Below, one piece after another: positions 53,688-64,000 of a DNA stretch of 64,000 nucleotides. The position numbers and the translations under genes were made by a program. The notes below the pieces were generated by a model. That model was not told the DNA's origin and ran no database searches. It worked only from the letters and a program-made list of their open reading frames with translations. Location of the stretch: contig OY725488.1 in the NCBI GenBank assembly GCA_963281255.1, positions 2,858,285 through 2,922,284 on the forward strand, read 5' to 3'. Origin of the DNA: Aphrocallistes beatrix (taxonomy: Eukaryota > Porifera > Hexactinellida > Sceptrulophora > Aphrocallistidae). Within the stretch, counting starts at the first letter, position 1. Every line of letters begins with the position of its first letter.

Positions 53688-53908
53688 ATTTGATGATTTT
53701 GAGGGTGGTGCCGTTGAGTTATTGCGTTTGTTATATCGTGAACAGATTGGGAATTCTATCTCAGTAGATCAACCATTTGAGATTTTGAATGGTTTCCAAT
53801 CAACACTGAAATGTTGTGGGCTTTGGAGTTATTCGGATTATGTTACTAATCTCAATTTATCATATTCTTCTTCTGCAGGGCTTTTACCATTATCTTGTTG
53901 TGCTGATG
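53688..53908 (+). CDS. Tetraspanin, exon encoding the large extracellular loop
   Basis: It follows a pyrimidine-rich acceptor (TCTTTTCACGTCTTAG) and ends at a GTAAGT donor. Completing the Gly codon left open at 40685 gives GGFDDFEGGAVELLRLLYRE, then FEILNGFQSTLKCCGLWSYS with the diagnostic CCG motif, and GLLPLSCCADG with the second cysteine pair. The exon ends in phase 1. The last loop cysteine, TM4 and the C-terminal tail must lie in further exons, which I do not find in the remaining 10 kb. Known role of the loop: partner binding at the cell surface. Confidence 0.9.
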
Positions 53909-54725
53909 GTAAGTCATAAATTACAAAGTATATTTAATGTTGGCGCGTATACTATTGTTGTAACAACACTCTACATCAAATTATTCTCTCATTTTATTTC
54001 TTCTGTCATTCCACGTTAGTTTAATTATTTGCTGTTATAATCCTTCTAGGTATAATATAGGACTATTAAGGATGGTGTTTCATATGGGAATTTTTTAAAT
54101 ATTAAAAATGTGCCCAAAGCGCTTTTTTATCATTTTTAGATCCTTATAGGGGTTCTAAAGATTCTTCCCGATTTTTATAACTCCAATGCAATATTTCACC
54201 ACTTAGAGCCACTTTTATCACCTGGTGTCTTTCTAAAAACTACAAATTTTAAAGCGAAATGTCCCACATCTATAACTTCTTTTAACAGTGCCAGATCATC
54301 ATGTTAATGCTGAATTCATTTTCAGCACTAAATTTCCAGCAAATTGATATAAATATAGACAATATTTGGGAAGATTTTTGTTTGACCGTGCTTAGCAATG
54401 ACCAGGTATTTTTTCACACTCCTGGCCATTGCTAGGAACAGGCAGCAAAAATATGATCAATTTAGTATATATATCAATATCCTGGAAATTCAGTGCTGGA
54501 CACGTATTCAGTATTAAAATATGATCTCCCATTTTCAAATAATGTTATAGATATGGGATTTCGGCGGATATTATCGGATAGTGTTTAAGTATTTGCTATT
54601 CACATATATTCCGGATACCGGATATTTTCTTTAGCCAGGAATCCGGATATCCAGATATCCGTTTAACAGTCTATTTGAATTTGGCCCAATTTCATATTTT
54701 ACCCAATTATGCATGTACTATACTA

Positions 54726-55809
54726 CACAGCGGTCAAAAAGAATTACACAGTAAAGAATTTTCAATATTTACCAGTTTTTTTAACTGCCTTATGTATTTT
54801 TATGTATCGAATTGACAAAATATTAATTGTAGTCATCATTAGTACCTAGTCGAACCCCCCTTTGCTTTGATTACTACTTCACGCCTACGTGGCATGCTCT
54901 AGAAGAGATTGACTAATTTCTCCGATTCGATTTGATCCCAGGCGTTTTTCACTTCAGACCACAAATCCATATGGCTTGTTGGATTTTGGAGCTGGCCTTT
55001 AGTTCCATTTTGTTCCCAAAGGTTCTCGATTAGGTTCAAATCGGGGGATTGCGCTGACCACTCCATAACTTCGACACTTTCGGCTTCAAACCAATACTTC
55101 ACAATACGGGCCCGGTGGCAAAGGGCATTATCTTGCTGGAATATTGAAATGCCAGTCAATGAGTGCAAAAGTATTGAAGGTATTAATGAATTCTCTAAAA
55201 TATTAATGTAAGACTCTCCATTCAAGTTTCCATCTACTTTATAAAGTAATCCAACACCATTTGAAGTGATACAACCCCATACCATATGCATCCTCCCCCG
55301 TGTTTGTTTGACAGTTGTCTGGATGCAATTTTCAGCAAAGTCTTCCCCCTTCATTCGTCTCACATATACTCTCCCGTCACAACGATATAAAAGTAATCGT
55401 GATTCATCACTAAAAATCACCTCCGACCATTGTTCATAAGTCCAGTCCCTATGAACTTTAGCAAAATCAAGTCGGGTATTTTTGTGAAGGACTGTTAACC
55501 TAGGTTGTCTCCTAGCCTTTCGCCCATGCAGTCCTGCCTCTCTGAGTCTTCTCTGGGTAGTGGAAATTGATACATCAATACCATACTGGGTTTTAACTTC
55601 TGCTCGAACCACAGATATTTTTTAGTTTGAAAATATTTTAGCAGATTATTTGAAAATTTATCAAATGTAACTCAAATGTGATAGAATTATATAAACTGGA
55701 TTTGAATATTGGTTGTACTAAAATAATGCTTCTCGCTATACTGAATTATCAATTACTATTGAATACAAGTAATGTAAAAGAGGTGTGTATTTCTTTTTGA
55801 CCGCAAGTG
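54726..55809 (-). mobile_element. Tc1-like element, 1084 bp
   Basis: The inverted ends share GGTCAAAAAGAA and begin CACAGC / CACTTG. They are flanked by TA (54724-54725, 55810-55811). It contains a transposase gene lacking its N-terminal third. Confidence 0.88.
54837..55612 (-). pseudogene. Tc1-like transposase, N-terminally truncated, one internal stop
   Basis: The open part begins at a GTG with TAA a few codons upstream, so there is no true start. The first helix-turn-helix of Tc1 proteins (about 100 residues) is missing. Present are STTQRRLREAGLHGRKARRQ, EVIFSDESRLLLY (first Asp), IFQQDNALCHRAR (second Asp) and SAQSPDLNLIENLWE (Glu), the DD34E triad. After LVNLF a TAG replaces a sense codon, and the frame continues SMPRRREVVIKAKGGSTRY to the natural end at 54837. 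Confidence 0.88.
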
Positions 55810-57126
55810 TATATCATTTAATAACATGTTTATCGAGGATCTGAATAGTGTAGATATCTAAACGAGCTAAGGTATAGTAATTAGTCCTTTAGTTTCCTTA
55901 AGTGACTTCTTAGAAAACATAAGCCATCTAATCATTAGATGGCTTTCTAATGTGTATCATCACCCAACGTATGCTTACTTCTTATTTTAGTTACAGATTA
56001 GGTACAAATATTAAAATAAAGCGTTGCGACTTGCTAGCAATAGCCGCCTCGAGAAAAATGATCCCAAACTTCCGACTATTTAATCCTCTTTGCCATATTT
56101 TCAAAGAATCATAACTGATATCATTCTTATTGAATATCCATCCCACAGTTAGGTTTCCACAATAAGCATTTTAATTAAATTATGGATTTTAAGCGAGTAT
56201 TATAAACGAATATATCTGAAAATTGATATACATCAATATCAGTGAAATTGTATATAATATAATGACAGTGACCCTCTAAATCCTTTACTAATTAACAATT
56301 GCAGCCAAGATATCTAAATATCCTAAACATCCGGATATCCTACTATTTACTCTCCGGATACCGGATAATTATATTGGCTTTGTATCCGGATATTACTATC
56401 GGACTCCAAACAATACTATTGGAAGTGGTCATTTTTGGGTCCCCATTCCTGACCGATTACTTTTTCACACTTTTGAAGGTAGCATTATTATAAAATTTTC
56501 GATATACCATATTTTGAAGTAAAGTCCTTCTAAAAGTTGTTGAATGAGGATATTTCGATGTTATTTAATATTAGGATATACACTGCCTGAACAAAAGTAT
56601 TCGTACAACCCATAATTCCCCATACAAATAGTTATAATACTGCGGCCGTATTCACTAAGAACTTAAGATCGATCTTAGTGCTTAAGTCTTAAGTTCGATC
56701 TTAAGTCGTATTCACTAAGATTGGTATTCACTAAGATTTAAGTTCGATCTTAAGACCGAACTTAAGACCGAACTTTAAGCAACCTAGGGAGGTGTCTTAA
56801 GTATTGGAATTGATTCGATTTTCACTAATTACTCCATAAATGTTGTTCAAAATTACTTCTATCGAACATTGAATCTACCTTGTTTGATATTAGACTTCAA
56901 ATAAAATTTTAATATTTTTTAAACATTTCTCTTATTGTGTGTAACATCGCAACATGTATCACATGCTATAGTTCGTGGCATATTCTTCTTGGGTTTATAT
57001 GAATAAACAAGCATACATTCTTTGATTGTATAATCTTACACTAATTCTAACATGCATAATTATAGAGATGGCTTTATATATTGATTCACATGACTGATGA
57101 TAATTACTTTGATCCTATTTTCCTAT

Positions 57127-57864
57127 TTACAATGATTTTTCCAGCAGTCTCTGACGTTTTAATCGATAATAGTCCCTCTGTTCTTCTATTAACTGCAGCT
57201 GTGCTGAGAATACAGCCATCTGCTGGAACAAAACTTCCTGCTGTAACGGAAGTAAGTCTGCAGCCTTCAAGAGTTCGACAGAATCATCTCGTTCATCAAC
57301 AGTTCGCCTTCTCTTCCGACTTTTTTTTGATGCCTTATATGTTGTCGGTATTTCAATTTCTGGAGACTCTAAAATTGGAGTATCTTCAGATTCATCTGGA
57401 CCTGTAGCCGATACTGTTGACGCTATTGCTGGTGCTTGAAAAAGATCAGCAGCACCTGAAATTCCACTGAAAGCAGGGGTGTTTTGGAACATCTCTGTTA
57501 CCCGATCTGCAGAGTCAGCAAAAATACTTCTATCTGCTGATAGGATTTGCATATCTTCGTCTTCTACCTGCCCAGCACTGTTTGCACCCCCTCCATTCTT
57601 TCTGGCTTCCCTAAAGCTGGCATCAACTTTGGACTTTGCGTTTAGCTTTAGGTTGGTCCATTTTTTTCTGATATCCTCTACAGCTCTGGCATTGCCATGT
57701 ATTGAGTTGAGTTTGGCTGCGATGTCTCTCCAGATTTGTTTCCTCCTTTTGTTTTTGTCGGCAGAATTTCCTGACCCTCTCAATATATCACCTGCTGACT
57801 CAATTTCATTAATGAGACTGCACTCTTCTTCTCTGGTCAAATTTGATTTTCGTGTTTTTTCCAT
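57127..57864 (-). CDS. Harbinger Myb/SANT-like DNA-binding protein, 245 aa
   Basis: From ATG 57864: MEKTRKSNLTREEECSLINE, then a SANT/Myb-like trihelix region to about residue 80 (RKQIWRDIAAKLNSIHG, VEDIRKKWTNLKLNAKSK). An acidic linker and a basic patch SKKSRKRRRT follow, and a C-terminal helix rich in Gln/Glu (QMAVFSAQLQLIEEQRDYYR) likely forms a coiled coil. Harbinger elements need such a partner for nuclear import and end binding of the transposase. It lies 297 bp downstream of the transposase. Its counterpart at 19868-20440 has lost the SANT domain. Confidence 0.9.
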   Translation of the reverse strand: MEKTRKSNLTREEECSLINEIESAGDILRGSGNSADKNKRRKQIWRDIAAKLNSIHGNARAVEDIRKKWTNLKLNAKSKVDASFREARKNGGGANSAGQVEDEDMQILSADRSIFADSADRVTEMFQNTPAFSGISGAADLFQAPAIASTVSATGPDESEDTPILESPEIEIPTTYKASKKSRKRRRTVDERDDSVELLKAADLLPLQQEVLFQQMAVFSAQLQLIEEQRDYYRLKRQRLLEKSL

Positions 57865-58161
57865 TTGTTTCGGTATTGTTAATGCAAGTACTCAGCAGCA
57901 ATTTATATACACGGGAAGACGCCGACTTACCATAACCACTAATGACACCATTTATTTTCGTAACACCAAATGACGCAGAAATCTTAACGTCGATAGAAAT
58001 TTATTTTACTTCTCATATCCAGTGTTTATATTTTGTCTTAGAGAGGTTTTCATGTTACAATATACAAAGACACTTGTTGTTTATATGTTTTGTTTAATAT
58101 AATATTATGAATGCATGAGATACAACTTATGCTCTTTGATAGCTCCTAAATTTAGATTAAT

Positions 58162-59205
58162 TCAACTAAAGTTATGAATAGCAAACTGATCCCTGTAGTG
58201 TTTTGCAGCAATATGTCCAGTTTCCTCAAATGTAAACGGTTCATCCATAATGCTTGTATGATGGTCAATAGTGGAATCTTCCAACATGGGCTGCTTCCAA
58301 ACAATAGCCATATTATGAAGAACAGCACAGGCAAGAATAATAGTGCAGACTTTATCTGGAGCCATCCGGATCTCGCCGTGAAGGCAATGAAATCTTCTCT
58401 TCCATCTCCCAAAGGTTTGCTCGATCAATACACGCGTTTTTCTGTGGGAGTAATTATAATTCTCTTGGGCATTTGAAGCAGGTTGTCTGTATGGAGTTAA
58501 TAAATAGGGTTTCAGCATATACCCACTATCACCTAATATATGCTCACCAGCCAAGAAGTTATTCTCCACATATGTTCCGACCTGAGAGAGCTTCCAAATA
58601 CGTGAATCATGAACTGAACCGGGGAATCTTGCCAATACATCGGAAAATCTACCATCAGGTAGACAGATAGCTTGGACATTTATGGAGTGGTAGAAATGTC
58701 TGTTTACATAATCTGCCTCATTTTCAGAAGGCTTTTGAATACGAACATGCGTTCCATCTACAAGTCCAAGAACACCAGGGAGGTTCGCGAGCTCATAAAA
58801 CTGTGACTTAATCGTAGCCTTGTCAGCAGAACCGGGCATGCTAATGAACTTTGAATATATCGATTGCAGTCCAAGTGCAACGGCTCTGATGTACCTGCAA
58901 GCTGAGGGTTGGCTCACGTGAACTCCATCACCACAAATAATCTGAAAAGTACCAGATGCAAAAAATTGTAGAGCAACACAAACTTGTACGTGTGGATGTG
59001 CAGCATGAGATCTATCAGTTGTATTAAGATGATCAACTATGATCTCTGTAATCTTTAATATTGCTGACCTTGAGAAGCGAAAACGCTGCAACAATTCTAG
59101 ATCATCATAGAATTCCAGAGGATCACTACGATCTCTGAACACTCTCTCTCTCTCGAGTGACTCTTCCGAATCTTCTGCTAAAAACAATGGGATCATTCCT
59201 GCCAT
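58162..59205 (-). CDS. Harbinger transposase (HARBI1-like), 347 aa
   Basis: ATG at 59205. The N-terminal part has LELLQRFRFSRSAILKITEI, a helix-turn-helix-like region, and VQVCVALQFFASGTFQ. The DDE domain has GVLGLVDGTHVRIQKP (first Asp), FPGSVHDSRIWKLS then EHILGDSGYMLKPYLLTPYR (second Asp), and RVLIEQTFGRWKRRFHCL (Glu). Length and motifs match animal HARBI1-type transposases. The frame is unbroken and all catalytic residues are present. It is expected to act in the nucleus with the Myb-like protein encoded downstream. Confidence 0.95.
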   Translation of the reverse strand: MAGMIPLFLAEDSEESLERERVFRDRSDPLEFYDDLELLQRFRFSRSAILKITEIIVDHLNTTDRSHAAHPHVQVCVALQFFASGTFQIICGDGVHVSQPSACRYIRAVALGLQSIYSKFISMPGSADKATIKSQFYELANLPGVLGLVDGTHVRIQKPSENEADYVNRHFYHSINVQAICLPDGRFSDVLARFPGSVHDSRIWKLSQVGTYVENNFLAGEHILGDSGYMLKPYLLTPYRQPASNAQENYNYSHRKTRVLIEQTFGRWKRRFHCLHGEIRMAPDKVCTIILACAVLHNMAIVWKQPMLEDSTIDHHTSIMDEPFTFEETGHIAAKHYRDQFAIHNFS

Positions 59206-60341
59206 TTAGATGAGCCGAGAAAGGTGTATGATAATATTAATAAGAAATGGATATAATTTTTTCATTATAAACCTACTAATTATACTAGAGTAATTTCATC
59301 GGAGTGCAAGTAAGATCACACTTGTATTTCACTAGTATAAGTTTTGCAATGTACATTCCTAAACACATTCAAAAGATGTGTTGGTTGCCATAAAGATTCC
59401 TTGCTTCCTTTGATATTGGCTAGTGTAGAATAATTATAGATTACATACATAAAACAATGCATTTTCATAATAGAATTCAATCAAGTCAAAACATCTTTAA
59501 CCATCTTTAACCACAGATATTCTAAGACACTCACCAGGCATTCCAGGCGGTACAACTACATAGTTAGAAGCTATGTCTTACAGGAGTGGGTTAATCAATC
59601 TTATTTGCTCCTAATATTGACATTAATGGCCTCAATTTTGCTCAAAAAGAAGAAATATAGTTTATTTTTACTAGATCAATACTAAATGACTACTTACCAT
59701 TACCAATATTATACTTTAGTTTTGTATTTGATTAGTATAATGCTATATTCTAATAATATTAACCCTAAAGTTATTTCTAAGTTCTATCTTAAGATCGATC
59801 TTAAGATCGATCTTAATTCTTAGTGAATACCACTAAGTTCGATCTTAAGATCGATCTTAACTAAGATCGATCTTAAGACTTAAGATCGATCTTAGTGCTT
59901 AAGATCTTAGTGAATACGGCTGCTGATTTATTTAGCGAGTCAAGGTTTTTAATTGGTAAGAGATACACTTAATTTGACTTCAAATTCGAATTCTCCACAT
60001 TCAAATTACCCACTTTATTAGTTTTAACTTAGTTACTCTTCTTCAAGATTAAGTATTTTCAGCATTTGCTTTCCTATGCCACATGTCGCGAGTGATCACC
60101 ATTGTATATTATGGCATTGGTGGTATGAGGTGGCGCAGTTTGAAAAATTTTAACCTTGTGGAAGTGTAAACAAGTTGAAAGATTAAAAAATGAGTAATTC
60201 GAATATGGAGAATTCGAATTTGAAGTTAAATTAAGTGTATCTCTTACCAATTAAATACCTTGACTCGCTAAATAAATCAGTATTATAACTATTCGTATGG
60301 GGAATTATGGGGTGTACGAATACTTTTGTTCAGGCAGTATA

Positions 60342-60890
60342 GTAAAAACTAATGGAAATCAAACCATTCCGAAAAAAATGCTTTGTAGTCTGTTTTTAGC
60401 AATTTAAAAAATTAATGTTGCACAGGATGTTTTCGGAAGATATCGTCAGGTAACAAAATGATAGTGACAGAAATTCGATATTTTACTTTATAAAAACGTT
60501 AAAATATTTTATTTACGAAAGTCTGCTTCTAAATATTGTTGCTACGAAATAGGAAAGAAAAATTTTAATTGGGTTAAAATTGAAAAATATATTCCTATTA
60601 ATTATCTATTCAACAATTTCGTGCAATAATAATTGATTAAGAGAAGTTCCTCGAATGTCCTGTACAAATTAGGTGACTTCCAAAAAAAATTTTAGCTTCA
60701 TGAGCTCCCTAAAGTGTATTTTTGGATTTAAATCATTGTGAACAGATTACACAAAAATTTCAGGAGAAAATAATGGGAAATCTTTGAATTAGTTCTGGAA
60801 GAAAATACTAATCTTAATCACAGTTATAAATGAAGTGTTGGTTTTCCTGAATCTCTGATAAGAAATAGGCATGTACTGGATAGCATTAGT
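60342..60890. other. Noncoding spacer
   Basis: The first ~30 bp continue the repeat flanking the MITE. Nothing else recognised. Confidence 0.4.
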
Positions 60891-60892
60891 TA

Positions 60893-61641
60893 CAGAGTGA
60901 CAAATAAGTTATGATACAAGCTTCATTAGGTATATAATTTCTTATACTCAAACGTTCTTACTTATTATGGTCTTTAGAGATTGTAATTTGTGTACTTTCA
61001 ATGTTTTTAAAAAATTTTTCGACTCTAATATTTAGAAATGTGTTGAATATGGCGAGTTTTGGGAAGAAAAATGTGTCCTGCCATGCAGCGAAAATCGCAA
61101 TTCAGATCCCACTGCTTTTCGAATTATCATTCCAGAATCTTCAAATTCTTGGGAAATCAGCACACACATTTTCCTCGAACAATCGAAAAAATTTGTAAAA
61201 GTATACGATGTTCATATCAGTGCATTTTGAGGACCAATTGGATCGGATTTTTTTGGAATGTGAAAAAAAGTGCAATTGGGGGAATTTTGCAAAATATACC
61301 TAATTTGAACTGCGAATGAATATCATGTCTGATAATGAATTCAATGGATTTGTGATATATTTCTATGGTGAATGAAAAGTATTTGGTGCTAAATCGTCAT
61401 GGAACATCGATTATGAAGACATTTATACAGAAGAAGCGAGGCCTGATTAAGTGTCAGGACACATTTTTATTCACCAAACTCACCATACAAAACACAGACC
61501 TAGGTCTCACACTCGAAAAATCTTTAAAATTGTTGAAATTATTCGAATTATAAACACTAAAGACCATTATAACTAAGGCTGTTTGAGTATAAGAAATTAT
61601 ATACCTAATGAAGCTTGTATCAGAACTTATTTGTTACCCTG
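60893..61641. mobile_element. TA-flanked MITE with ~95-bp inverted ends
   Basis: The left end CAGAGTGACAAATAAGTTAT and the inverted right end CAGGGTAACAAATAAGTTCT match over about 95 bp (TGATACAAGCTTCATTAGGT, TTCTTATACTCAAACG, ATGGTCTTTAG). TA flanks are at 60891-60892 and 61642-61643. 749 bp, no coding sense seen. Confidence 0.88.
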
Positions 61642-61643
61642 TA

Positions 61644-62189
61644 GATCCATCGTGCCACACAGCAATACATTGACGCAATCTTGGAAGTCCTAATATTGAC
61701 TATACAACTGCACTTCACAGCTGGTGTGTTTGTTTTCTGAATTAGGCACATCATGGTGAAAACCTTCGCATGAAATACTTAAAGAAGTTAATTAGCTTAA
61801 TTAGGACACTAATATTTTGAGAAAACCTTAGAAGAATCATCAATACAATATCGAAAACATGATATTTGGAAGCTACACCCTTAATAAGAATCGGTCAATA
61901 GTTGATGCTTGTATTTAGCACATTTTCGAGATTTGTTTACTTTATGTACTAGTATATCTATTATGTACAAAAGTTGCGAATAATTTATCATTTTGATTCG
62001 AAAATATACAATTTGAAATCTATACCCATAAATGCCCTAGATCAGTGGTTCCCAACCTGGGTCCATGGACCCCTTAGTGGTCTACAGAAGATATCAGGGG
62101 GTCCACAGGATTCCGCTGTCCTGGCTCAACTGTTGGAGGCTAGTTTCTAGCTCTATTTGTATTTTTTACATTATTGTAGATTCCTGTAG
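61644..62189. other. Spacer with an inverted 141-bp-unit relative and a lone hAT end
   Basis: About 61890-62040 resembles the inverse of the 13.5-kb tandem unit (GATTTGTTTACTTTATGTAC). At 62045 CAGTGGTTCCCAACCTGG is a hAT-type end; no matching right end found. Confidence 0.5.
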
Positions 62190-62480
62190 AAAACTAGTGC
62201 GCTTTGCTTGCTTGCGCTGCGCGGCTGGCGGACACTTTGTGTTCGCCGGAGGTGCCCTTTGGGCGCCTGAGGCCACATTGAAGAAATAACATCTCTAAAT
62301 ATGTCTGTCCTACTGTTATTATCGATATCGCACGAAAAATCACGAAATTTGTCAACATTTCAATTTTTGTAATCCGTAATGATGACGTCATGACAGAGTG
62401 ATGAGTCGACATTTTCATCTGAGCACAGAACTTAAAAACTCCCACATGCCAAAAATTTCTGTGCTTTGCAGTTTTTTCAA
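62190..62480 (-). mobile_element. G-family MITE, inverted copy
   Basis: GC-rich block first: hairpin GGCGGACAC-TTT-GTGTTCGCC (62227-62247) and AGGTGCCC-TTT-GGGCGCCT (62250-62268). Then the core with TGACGTCA at 62383-62390 and the CCCACATGCCAAAAATTTCT end. Confidence 0.85.
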
Positions 62481-62570
62481 TCAACTCGTTGCAGAATAAT
62501 AAGGATAAACGAGCAAGCTGTTGAAATATAGTCTTTATCTATTATTTTTGGAATGTACTTACTTTATGTA

Positions 62571-62815
62571 TCCTTACTATTTAAAATCGATAATGTCTAT
62601 CTGTTTGTATGTGGCATATTGATTGAAGAAACTGTCACGCAAACAGAAAACTGATTTTAGCATGTTGGAGTCTTTGGTTGTAGCTCCACTAGGTTCTGAA
62701 CAGATGAAAATGTCGACTCATCATGGAATTAGCCTAGGCGCCCAAAGGACGCCTCCGACGGACGCAAAGTGTCCGCCAGCCGCGCTGCACAAGCAATCAA
62801 AACTCGCTTGTCTAT
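62571..62815 (+). mobile_element. G-family MITE, internally deleted
   Basis: It starts at TCCTTACTATTTAAAATCG and keeps the first 130 bp, then jumps from CATGGAATTA directly to the GC block (AGGCGCCCAAAGGACGCCT; hairpin with ACGCAAAGTGTCCGCC). The middle third, including the second TGACGTCA region, is gone. Confidence 0.8.
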
Positions 62816-63660
62816 TATAATAAATATATATGTTTTAACCATATACTATAGTTGCAAACACGATTTTCAGTATCTACACCTCTAAAGACCCCAGGTCAGC
62901 AGTTGAAAACTATTCTCTATCTTACTTCAGAATTTTTTAATATAATGTATTTATTGTAATTTGTAGACAAAAAACAAGCATAATCTTTACCATATAGTAT
63001 AGTCCAGGACCAATCCTGGATTTAGATGTCAACCGAGAAATTTGAGAAGCATTAACTTTTTTGATAGTTTTGACTTCTCGAGAGTTTCCTTGACAAAAAC
63101 TAAGCACATTAATTTTTCATTTTCGGTTAACTTTATTAATGCAAGCTTAAACATTTCCTCGGCGCATGAATAATTCTGACAATTCGCCTTTCACGAAAAC
63201 CTACAAATGATCATGTAGAGTGTTGAATAACTGTTGATGTATTTATTTAAACTCATAGAATATATTGGAGTAAAACAAGTAAATTATATATATATTATAT
63301 TCAGGTTGATTATGGTCATGTGGCCCCTCAAATTTCTCCAAATTTAACGCTGAATACGAATGTCAACATTCATTGAGTATGTTATTGCTGATCCAACCTA
63401 GATTGGCAGGCATGTGCATTTACAGTATGTACAAAAGTTTTTGGTAGTCAATTTTAATTTCGTTAATATTAATGTTTAAGAATAGTATTATAATTTCAGA
63501 ATGACTTCATTTACGCGTTTTCATTCTATATATACACTATCTTGAGTCACACTATCATACCATGCGGGTAATCAGCACCTTTTCTGGAATGCAAACTCAT
63601 TTTTTTGTAGAAATCTTTTTGAAAATCCCAGCAACTGTCTACCACAGTATTGCAATGTAT
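62816..63660. other. Noncoding AT-rich sequence
   Basis: No gene, inverted ends or tandem arrays recognised. Confidence 0.4.
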
Positions 63661-64000
63661 TCTATATACTTACTATTAACACTCGATTAATGTTTATGTA
63701 TAGTATGTATATTATATATACATATATATGTAACGAATTGATTGAAGAAGCTGCCAAGCACAGAAAGCTGATTTTTGACATGTGGGAGTATTTTGGCTAT
63801 GGCTCCACTAAGTTCTGACCTCAGACGAAAATGTCCACTCGTCATGGAATTATGACGTCATTTTAACTTTTTTTTATAATTAGAAATTTCAGTTTTTGAC
63901 TATAATTCAGCCATTTTGGGTGATAGAACGCTGAAATTTAATGTGTATATGAGTATTTGTTGAAGGATTCTTTAAGAGTTAGGCCCGAAAAAGCGCGTAA
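63661..64000 (+). mobile_element. G-family MITE, cut by the window end
   Basis: It starts TACTTACTATTAACACTCGA, followed by TA repeats, GTAACGAATTGATTGAAGAA and TGACGTCA at 63853-63860. It reads into different sequence after about 63950, so it may be truncated there. Confidence 0.75.

Larger units (their letters stand above)
54060..56580. mobile_element. Foldback-type repeat remnant (arms), interrupted by Tc1
   Basis: 54100-54560 matches the foldback arms at 25200-25460 and 39650-39800 (TTATCATTTTTAGATCC, CACTTAGAGCCACTT). 56450-56580 matches the opposite arm near 29730 and the flank at 39520-39600. Between them, CCGGATACCGGATA / CCGGATATCC motifs near 54610-54680 and 56310-56400 form another inverted pair. 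The Tc1 element sits in the centre. Confidence 0.55.
56643..59922 (-). mobile_element. Complete PIF/Harbinger transposon, 3280 bp
   Basis: The ends CGGCCGTATTCACTAAGA and (inverted) CAGCCGTATTCACTAAGA have a perfect CTG target duplication (56640-56642, 59923-59925). Both subterminal zones carry repeated AAGATCGATCTTA palindromes, likely protein-binding sites. It has two genes on the same strand: the DDE transposase first, then the Myb-like protein. Both frames are intact, so the element may still move. An internally deleted relative is at 19380-21204. Confidence 0.95.
56581..60339. mobile_element. Tc1-type MITE split by a Harbinger transposon
   Basis: The halves 56581-56642 and 59923-60339 together match the 477-bp MITE at 49193-49669. 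Ends are CACTGCCTGAACAAAAGTAT and its inverse, next to TA. Outside, GTTATTTAATATTA and AAAACTAATGGAAAT match an empty-site-like sequence at about 39560-39600. Confidence 0.85.

Overview
This is AT-rich, intron-containing animal nuclear DNA, almost certainly from an invertebrate. The evidence is a tetraspanin gene with GTAAGT/AG introns, together with Ginger1, Helitron, PIF/Harbinger, mariner, Tc1, hAT and Mutator-like elements. I cannot name the species. Nothing looks bacterial or organellar, and I see no tRNA, rRNA or CRISPR. Most of the window is repeats nested in repeats. Host genes are few and spread over long introns.

Layout. 1-3757: a higher-order satellite (40-bp monomers in alternating pairs, grouped into 497/576/657-bp blocks). 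5.8-9.4 kb: two adjoining TIR elements joined at TTAA sites; the first carries an unrecognised broken, probably spliced gene. 9.9-13.3 kb: a dismantled Ginger1-type transposon with a spliced, gypsy-like integrase and an OTU protease domain. 13.5-14.2 kb: a 141-bp tandem array. 14.6-16.6 kb: a Helitron Rep pseudogene. 16.6-24.6 kb: MITEs, a Tc1 pseudogene, a TTF-zinc-finger hAT fragment split by a Harbinger element, a TTAA element nested inside a relative, and TA-flanked MITEs. 25.2-29.8 kb: a giant foldback element interrupted by a mariner. 30.1-31.7 kb: candidate exons of an unrecognised host gene with RGG-rich ends. 33.6-36.0 kb: a Mutator-like/PHD transposase pseudogene.

40.3-53.9 kb: two exons of one tetraspanin gene on the + strand. 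They are separated by a 13.0-kb intron and match exactly in codon phase. The intron holds an intact 897-codon antisense Mutator-like transposase with a PHD finger, a candidate Pol III small RNA, decayed Tc1 and hAT genes, and many copies of one MITE family ('G family'). 54-60.4 kb: a nest in which a foldback-type repeat contains a Tc1 element and a Tc1-type MITE, and that MITE contains an apparently complete 3.28-kb PIF/Harbinger transposon with both of its genes open. 60.9-64 kb: more MITEs.

The host genes do not form a visible pathway. What links the region is transposon ecology: autonomous and non-autonomous Harbinger copies share a CTG target duplication, TTAA-flanked elements recur, and the G family spreads GC-rich hairpins and perfect TGACGTCA palindromes. 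Coordinates of repeat edges are read by eye and may be off by a few bases where no target duplication is quoted.
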